Both the position numbers and the translations under genes were made by a program. From the NCBI GenBank assembly GCA_001051155.2, contig JYIP02000002.1:875583-939582 (forward strand): a stretch of 64,000 nt of DNA, read 5' to 3'. The stretch comes from Chrysoporthe austroafricana (taxonomy: Eukaryota > Ascomycota > Sordariomycetes > Diaporthales > Cryphonectriaceae). Shown piece by piece: positions 57,710-64,000 of this stretch. Below the pieces are notes generated by a model. That model had not been told where the DNA came from. It was given only the letters and a program-made list of their open reading frames with translations, and did not search any database. Numbering within the stretch: the first letter of the stretch is position 1; each line of letters starts with the position of its first letter.

Positions 57710-58424
57710 ATGTCGGGCTTCTTAATCGAATTGGCCACTGCGGCCGATGCGAAGGCTGTCGCAGACATCTACCAAGACCGCCCCATAAACAGCTTCAATC
57801 GCCTCTCGCACGGCAGTGTGAGCCCATCAGTCTTCAATGCAGGACTGGAGAGCATGTTCGCAGAGAGTCTGAGGGATCCAGATGAGGTGCTGCTCGTGGC
57901 CCGCGACGAGAGTCACCCGAAGCTTGAGGTGGTGAGCTATATTAACCTGGCTAAGACTGAGACGGTGGTGATGACAACTGAGGTATATTTCCTCAACCTA
58001 TGATCGTCACAAGGTTATAATTATAGCCATTGAACTCACTCAGGAACGCACCGCCGCACGCGCCAAATACGAAGCACGTGTCATGCTCGGTATGAACAGC
58101 CCGCTTCTGATCGAGATGTGGGAGAAGCTCGACCGCATGGCCGAGCAAATCATGGCTGGCCGGGGACCTTATTGGATGATCGATAACGTCGGCACATTGC
58201 AGAGTCATCAGGGACGGGGTATTGCGTCTATGCTGATCCGAACGGCCTTTGAGAAGTGTTCGGGCTTGCCGATGTATCTGGACACGTCCGGAGATGAAGA
58301 CGCGAGGGCTTGGCGGCTGTATGAAAGGCTGGGCTTCAAGAGCGTAGGCGAATTTGAGATCGATCTCGCTGAGCATGGGGGAGAGGGGCTGCACCGGCAT
58401 TTTGGTATGCTGAGGGAGCCTTAA
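57710..58424 (+). CDS. GNAT-family N-acetyltransferase, 217 aa, two exons
   Basis: Exons 57710-57982 and 58044-58424, intron 61 nt, phase 0. Acetyl-CoA-dependent acyltransferase of the GNAT fold. The acetyl-CoA pyrophosphate-binding motif A is LQSHQGRGIASMLIRTAFEKC (R/QxxGxG/A form: QGRGIA), preceded by the strand PYWMIDNVGT. Motif B is DEDARAWRLYERLGFKSVGEFEI, with the usual Tyr and GF. The N-terminal part (ELATAADAKAVADIY) is the first helix region. The form with a ~60-residue insertion between strands is common among fungal GNATs of unknown substrate. No targeting signal is seen. Confidence 0.88.
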
Positions 58425-58770
58425 GCATAATGAGCAGTAGAAAAGACGTTATGATTGTAAATGTTCGTTGGCAGAGAATCGAAGTGCCAGAAGTGGAGCG
58501 TAGGCATCCTGAAGGGGAAAAAGGTAGTGTAAAGACCGAAGTGGATGCCAGCCACTTTGAGAGATCCTCCAAGACACTTTCGTTCACAGCAGTCAGATCG
58601 AGACTCTGTTGGACTTTGAAAACAGTGGCTCTTCGCAGGGGCATCGTTCTCAAACGGACTGCAAACTTGGCCCCAAACGAATGGAGGCTTCAGTCACCGA
58701 AAAGCGAGCCAGCGAATCTGCCAGCTGAAAGTTTTCTTCGACCGCGTGACGGTGTGGCAGTAGAGCGCAT
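58425..58770. other. convergent intergenic interval
   Basis: 346 bp between GNAT (+) and ASA1 (-) 3' ends. The plus-strand frame at 58,430-59,203 runs antisense through ASA1 and is a shadow. Confidence 0.5.
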
Positions 58771-60150
58771 TCAAAACACGTCCCACAAGCTCACTTTACC
58801 ATCTTTGCTTCCGGCTGCCAGCCAATGCGCTGTTTTGGCGTGGTTGATTCTCCGGTCCTTCACCGTGTTGTCAAGCACTTTGGGAACCAGCCTCATCTCC
58901 GAGGAACCCTCGTCATCTAATTTGCTGTCCATAGCCTCGCCGTTTCTGGAAGAGTTGGTCATGACGTCGGCAAAGGCAACGGCAAAACAACCCACAGAAT
59001 GCCACTTGAGCACCGCCACCTCGCGCATCGTCTTGGCTGAGTATACTCGCACCTTAGAATCCCAGCCAGCAGTGGCAAATATACGCCCGTCAGATCGGAT
59101 GCTGAGCCCCTGCTGGCCAGAATGCTTGGTGTCGACGAGCTTCAGCGGCTGCGTCTGGACCTCTGGCTTTGCTGCGGCTTTTGGGGCCTGGACTGGCGGC
59201 TGAGAGGCGAGTGCGGCAGACAGCAGTGACATGGGCCTGCTTTCATTTAGCCTCTGTGCGTCTGTCCCAGAGTGAGGCACCGTCGTTGTATGGGGCTCGT
59301 CTTCAGGGCTGGCTTTCGCAGTGGCATATCCGATCAATCCAGCAATTTCAGGTCGTTGAATCGGTAGCGGATGCTTTGCAATAATCGCATCTGCACTCGA
59401 AGTGAGGAAGTATTCCATATTTGGTGCAATATCGAGGGACAGAATGGGTTGCTTGTGGCACTGGTTACGATAAATCACATTCCAGGTCCCATTATTATCC
59501 TCAAGCTGTGCGGCGACCGCCATTCCATCCTCGTAACCAATGACCAGGGTAAGATTGTCGGACAACCATATCAAGGCAAGGGTCATGGCCATGCCATGAT
59601 CGCCACCCAGCTTGACCGTGTGTATACGGGCCTGGGAAGGCATGCTGTAGATATCGACGGCTTCTGAGGCTAGAGTGTTAGGAACTGCGATGAGCAACTC
59701 CGCCTGGGTCGAATCGCCCGAACTAGACGTAAAGCCAGTCGGAGAAGCTTGACAGTGTGCGAATGCACAAAAGTTCATAGTGTTGACCTCGAGAAGATGC
59801 AGCATCCATGGTTTCATGCGAGGCCTCGGAACCGTATCCAGTGGTAGGATGGTGCTCATGGAGGCTTCGTCTTCAGCGGAAAGCCTCCACACGATGAGCT
59901 TGTTGTCTCTTCCATGAGTGATGACCTTATCCGTGCCCCATCCTACTATCCCCAATATCGCATTCTCATGTGCCTGCCAAACGGCACGTGGCCGCATGAT
60001 GGTTAGATCCCATGACACGACGAAGCCGTCTGCGTCTCCGGTGAGGAGGCGCTGGTTAGATCTGACGAAGGCCGCGGCATGGACTTGTGCCTTGTGTCCC
60101 CTCAAGATAGCTTTGGGCTGTGGGGGAATGTCTCCGTCCCTGCTGGCCAT
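58771..60150 (-). CDS. ASA1: ASTRA-associated protein 1 (Asa1), WD40 protein, 459 aa
   Basis: Single exon. Asa1 is the WD40 member of the fungal ASTRA (Tel2-Tti1-Tti2/Tra1) assembly, which acts in folding of PIK-related kinases and chromatin regulation; GNB1L is the animal counterpart. The protein opens with [16 protein letters not shown] and [15 protein letters not shown], the first WD repeat. Later blades are [23 protein letters not shown] with [32 protein letters not shown] and [20 protein letters not shown] with RVYSAKT. The last blade, [18 protein letters not shown], is the C-terminus, as in Asa1 orthologues. A Ser/Ala/Pro-rich insertion at about 283-325 separates late blades. The order, the terminal [10 protein letters not shown] and the length support Asa1 over a generic WD40 protein. 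Confidence 0.85.
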   Translation of the reverse strand: MASRDGDIPPQPKAILRGHKAQVHAAAFVRSNQRLLTGDADGFVVSWDLTIMRPRAVWQAHENAILGIVGWGTDKVITHGRDNKLIVWRLSAEDEASMSTILPLDTVPRPRMKPWMLHLLEVNTMNFCAFAHCQASPTGFTSSSGDSTQAELLIAVPNTLASEAVDIYSMPSQARIHTVKLGGDHGMAMTLALIWLSDNLTLVIGYEDGMAVAAQLEDNNGTWNVIYRNQCHKQPILSLDIAPNMEYFLTSSADAIIAKHPLPIQRPEIAGLIGYATAKASPEDEPHTTTVPHSGTDAQRLNESRPMSLLSAALASQPPVQAPKAAAKPEVQTQPLKLVDTKHSGQQGLSIRSDGRIFATAGWDSKVRVYSAKTMREVAVLKWHSVGCFAVAFADVMTNSSRNGEAMDSKLDDEGSSEMRLVPKVLDNTVKDRRINHAKTAHWLAAGSKDGKVSLWDVF

Positions 60151-63100
60151 GGCTCATGATTCATGAAGTCCAACCCCACCAGGCAGGTTTCTGATATCCT
60201 CAAAGCCTCGACTCAAGCCACCTAAGCTGCCGGTATGGCAGTCTGATTGACGGTTCGGTGAGGCAGCCGAGTGGGTGACGCGGAAACAATTGGTCAAGAT
60301 GAAATCGCCATGTCTCGGCAAAATGAAGTGCTGAACAGCCCGTGATGTCGTGCAGATGGAGTGGTGGAGATTTGATGGGCTGGTTGAATTTCCTCCAAAC
60401 GCCACCAATGAATGCGCCAACCCTGACGTCAGCCCTTACCCTAACCCTTCGGGGTTATCTGCTCACGACATTTCCACACCTAACGCAGCGGCTCATCCCT
60501 TTCAACGTCCTTGTGCTGGTGGGCACCTAGCACCTGATGATGTCTTGCCTGTCTTCTCGATCTACGAAACGGCTGGTCCCTCACCAGGGACTCAAACTCG
60601 AAAAGATATCTCGATATTCGAGCTGACTCAAGCTTGCATTCCGGATGGAGGCCTAGATGTGTCTTGTCTGTTAGCCATGCCGGGCACAAAACACCACATC
60701 TTGAACCGAGACACGACCATGTTGGCCTCTCGCCATCAGTTTAGCCCGGCCCCTTGGTACTCCCCGACGCCAGTGGACAACTGAGGCCGAGTCACTTTAC
60801 CTCTGATGAACCTGGGACGGTTCACAGCACCATTCGCTTGACATCCCTTTCCCTGCCGGCCTGCCAGCCTTGTGGCTGCTCTTTAGACTGGCACACCTCT
60901 ATTCCCCACAGCGGGCTGTCCCGATAATCACACCTTATTTTCCGCCTAGAGCTCTTGTTTCGGCGTCCTGCAGATGCGAACCGATCCCCTTCGCAACCAC
61001 TCGTTGCGGTTCACGGTTCATCCATGCAAGATGGAAACATCTGGCCCATCAGCATGCAGTCTGCCATGCCTGTGGACATCCTCGCACATCATCCGGCGAT
61101 TGACTCAAGAGATGGCTGTTGGGTGGGGTGAGATCATGAGAAGCATGGCGGTGTGCTGCCCTAACGACAGCGCATTCCATCTGCCAAGGGAGTTGATTCT
61201 GTGTGCGAGCCTATGCGACCCTGACTGCGGCCTCCAGCCTGAGGGCACCACCACATGCATACAAGTGCGCTGCGCTGCTCATTCCAGGCCTCCCACGCTG
61301 AGGTCTGTCTGTGCCTCGAACAGCCAACATGCTAATCTCGACTGGTTGCCAAGCATCTATCGTGTCCTTCTGTCTCGTCCACATGTCTCGGGGACGAGCT
61401 TAAGCCGAGGTTGACCGTGGGCGTGTTATTTTTTTGTTTTTATTTTTATTTTTTAAAAATTAGCATCGTCTTGAAGAGCCGCGGTTTGGACGTATGCTAA
61501 GCGCGTACCCCATCTCCGCCACCATATCTGCCTGAGAGAGGTTGTCAGTTTCATATGGTTTGGTCATCGGCAAGGGATGCTTCAGCCAGCCTCCTCAAAA
61601 CTTTGCCTCCCTCCGATTCGCCTTCAGCTTGGCCTCTCGGGAGGGCAGGGCGATCAACCCTCGTCAGCTGCATGATACAGCGCGGGGAATGTTTTGAGCA
61701 CATATGACCCCTGTTGAAATTGCATGACGGCATCGCGGGGACCGTAGAGTAACGAGACAAAGCAATGCACAATCGAGCGCCGGAGCGCTCACCGCCAACC
61801 TCGGTTTGACGACAAGCGGCCGGAGCAGAAGAACGACGTGCATGCTGTCTCTCGCATCCCACATGTGACAGAGTTGTTGAAGTGGGGTAAAGAAGTAAAT
61901 CCCATGCTGCCAAAAATGTCGACATCATCCGCCCGGATCCAGTCTAGAAAGCTTGATCCGAAGCTGTCGTCGGTCTACGAGTCTCTCGCTTATCTTCTAG
62001 ATATGATAGACTCGCAACTCGCTGGGGCTCCCTGGGCTCCACGCTGCCATCCCCAACTCAATACCCCAGCCCAATACCCACCATCTGGAGTGGCCCCTTC
62101 AGCTCGGAAATCGCTTCCGAGTCCGCTGCTCTCCCCTGATAGGCGCTCTTAATGCGGGCTGCTGGGCACTGTCGCCAGCGCCACATCGGGAGTGCTGCCG
62201 ACGCGCTAGATTTTTCGAAAGCCCGTGTGCCAAAGCCCTCCGTCGAATACAACCCAGGAACATTGCGACTGACTTGACGGCCTGGGCGCATCTTCTCGAG
62301 GGATACTGCCACTACTGTCCTCGACTACGACAGCCTCAAAGCCGGCTCATTTCCCGATACGCGGTCTGTACGACTCTCTAAAACGAGCGCCCAGCAGCAT
62401 CTCGAACCTTCAATTGTCTCTCGACATCGGCTGGGGATTTGAAATTGCGCTATTCGTGTGCGACGAATTCCCAGCTACTCTCTGCATCATTTGACCCTCG
62501 GCTCACTTGGCGCGATCCGGGATTGGGAGAATTAAGTTTTTCAAGAGCCCGAACACTGGACGTCGGCCTCAACGATATTGTCTTGTGACAATACCCTTCT
62601 CTCGCTATCGGGTACGCACATTGACCGCCCTTCACAGCCTACCCGAGACTTCAGTATATCGCGCATCTTAATCATATGGGGCCACGAACTGGGACATAAC
62701 CACCAGTGGCTCTGTCCGAGTGAGTGAAAAGAACTTGAGCTTCACCTGCAGACGCTACGACGTGCCTGGCAAATTCGAAAGACGATGTCCGAGTCGGAAG
62801 CGTGACTACGAGGCATTTCGGAACGTGCCTCACAATTTCTCCGTTCCGCTTGACGGCACCGCTATTGCGCTTGTTTTCAAAAGCAAAGACGGCGATTATT
62901 CATGCCAAAGTTATTTTTCATCTATGTCCAGACAGAATCTGGGCCTTGGTCATCGCCACGTTGATACCAGCTAATTCTTTCGGCTGAACGGACTCGGTGG
63001 ACCTTCGGAGCCTCGACCTTGGACGGCTGTGCGTTGACCGATCTTCTATCGGACACGGGAGGTTGCAGTTACATCGCCAGATCTTGACCAACCAGGCGAA

Positions 63101-63365
63101 TTGCCGCATCGATTTCCCAATGATCTCCATCTCACCGCCGCATATACAGCGTTCTCGTCCCCACCTTCCCTGCTATTCCCGCATACGTCGCGGTGGCTGC
63201 CGGAGGGATTCTGGACGCACTCGGACTGTTTGACAGGTTGATGCACCCTCGCTGGAGCTAATCTTGACCTTGATCCTTCCTTCTACTGCGTCTTTCGTAC
63301 CGTCCTCTCGGTACAAGACGGCGCAATTAACACCGCCTACCTCTCCGTCCCGGAGACCAGTCGCC
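60151..63365. other. 3.2-kb intergenic, probably the long leader of the transcription factor gene
   Basis: No gene recognised. It holds an AT tract (TTTTTTTGTTTTTATTTTTATTTTTT-like, about 61,427-61,462) and a CCTTACCCTAACCCTT motif near 60,436-60,451 resembling the fungal telomere unit. From about 62,700 on it carries several short open frames, as expected of a long 5' leader with upstream ORFs. An upstream coding exon of the Zn2Cys6 gene may lie in its last kilobase. Confidence 0.4.
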
Positions 63366-64000
63366 GTGGCGACCTACGGGGCACCTCCCGGCGTTGTTTC
63401 GTCGGGGTACTGCCCTGGCGCGGACACGGTGGTAGCTGATGAGCACCAACATCAGCACCATAATTTCTCTCACTCACAGACAAACCCTACGGCCCCGGCC
63501 TTTCACTACCCGTCCCAACATTCTCCTCCGGCACGGCCACAAGACACTTACCCTCATTATGCTGGTGATGATGTTTCTACGTCTCCAATTGGCGGGAGCA
63601 GCAGGGGAGGCGACTACACCACAAGCCCTGTCATGAACGACCACTTTGAGCTTCCACCTGCAAAACGGCGGAAGATCTCTGGCGCAAGAGGAGTGCGGGG
63701 ACCCAGTCCGGCTGTCGCAGCTCCAGTAGTGAGCCCTATCTCTCGAACAGTCATGGATGAGACTTCTCCATCGTGCTCGAAGGGCAACGATGTCTCTGGA
63801 GGCGACGAGGGAGCACGAAGCCGGCAACCCAGTGGCTCTATTGAGCCGGGCCGTCCCACAGTACCGTCTGCTTTATCAAAGCCCAAGCGAGTGAGGACAG
63901 GATGCTTAACGTGCAGAAATCGACACCTAAAGTGCGACGAGGCGATGCCAGTATGCATAAATTGTCAAAAAAGCAATCGGAAATGCGAGCGTGGGATCCG
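63366..64000 (+). CDS. Zn(II)2Cys6 transcription factor, N-terminal part, cut by the window end
   Basis: The frame is open from 63,234 to the right edge. The zinc cluster [19 protein letters not shown] and [13 protein letters not shown] lies at about 63,900-64,000 with the canonical Cx2Cx6Cx6Cx2Cx6C spacing, preceded by a basic KPKRVRT. Upstream is a His/Gln/Pro/Ser-rich region ([14 protein letters not shown]) and a basic patch [14 protein letters not shown], a probable nuclear signal. No ATG precedes the Gln/His-rich part in this frame; the first in-frame ATG is 63,633 ([14 protein letters not shown]). So either translation starts there or an upstream exon provides the start; I set the left edge where protein-like composition begins. 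The DNA-binding class regulates pathways from catabolism to secondary metabolism; the target is unknown. Confidence 0.85.
   Translation, partial: MATYGAPPGVVSSGYCPGADTVVADEHQHQHHNFSHSQTNPTAPAFHYPSQHSPPARPQDTYPHYAGDDVSTSPIGGSSRGGDYTTSPVMNDHFELPPAKRRKISGARGVRGPSPAVAAPVVSPISRTVMDETSPSCSKGNDVSGGDEGARSRQPSGSIEPGRPTVPSALSKPKRVRTGCLTCRNRHLKCDEAMPVCINCQKSNRKCERGI

Noticed and set aside
58430..59203. 257-codon plus-strand frame antisense to ASA1
   Set aside because: Lies over the conserved WD40 coding sequence and resembles no known protein.

Overview
This is a nuclear segment from a filamentous ascomycete (Pezizomycotina; a plant-associated lineage is likely, the class is not resolved). The evidence is short spliceosomal introns of about 50-100 nt with GT...AG ends and CTAAC/CTGAC branch-like motifs, and fungus-restricted families: PTH11-like rhodopsin-fold membrane proteins, a UstYa/DUF3328 oxidase, a family-CE5 esterase, a Zn(II)2Cys6 regulator and an Asa1 orthologue. 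Gene models below were built by eye, joining reading frames at splice sites so that phases match. Coordinates are nominally exact but could be off by a base or two, especially around 33,900-34,250.

Layout. 1-12.9 kb: gene-poor, with one homopolymer/N assembly scar at about 5.3-5.55 kb and no recognisable gene. 12.97-13.3 kb: a small two-exon gene for an 89-residue single-pass membrane protein, easily missed by ORF callers. 14.06-16.0 kb (-): amino acid permease. 18.1-23.1 kb (+): GYF-domain protein. 23.7-26.6 kb (+): TTC27/Emw1-type TPR protein. 28.2-29.45 kb (+): PTH11-like protein. 29.6-31.8 kb (-): BTB/POZ-like protein. 33.2-34.25 kb (-): UstYa-like oxidase, followed upstream at 34.9-36.3 kb (-) by an FAD monooxygenase. 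37.6-38.9 kb (+): pantothenate synthetase. 39.3-41.9 kb (-): PlsB-type acyltransferase. 42.5-43.2 kb (+): RNase P/MRP subunit Pop4. 43.6-45.2 kb (-): RecJ-like DHH phosphoesterase. 45.6-46.4 kb (-): secreted Cys/His-rich protein. 49.4-51.0 kb (+): second PTH11-like gene with a phase problem. 54.0-55.6 kb (+): membrane-anchored fucose-lectin-like beta-propeller. 56.0-56.8 kb (-): CE5 acetylxylan esterase/cutinase. 57.7-58.4 kb (+): GNAT acetyltransferase. 58.8-60.15 kb (-): Asa1. 63.4 kb to the right edge (+): Zn2Cys6 transcription factor, cut by the window end.

How it hangs together. Two blocks are housekeeping (18-27 kb; 37.6-45.2 kb). The accessory genes sit between and after them: membrane receptors, an oxidase pair, a secreted Cys-rich protein, a lectin, an esterase and a regulator. 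The most suggestive accessory grouping is the co-oriented UstYa-like oxidase and FAD monooxygenase, which could be a minimal oxidative tailoring module. No core synthase or repeat-bearing RiPP precursor is visible in the window, so a cluster is an inference only.
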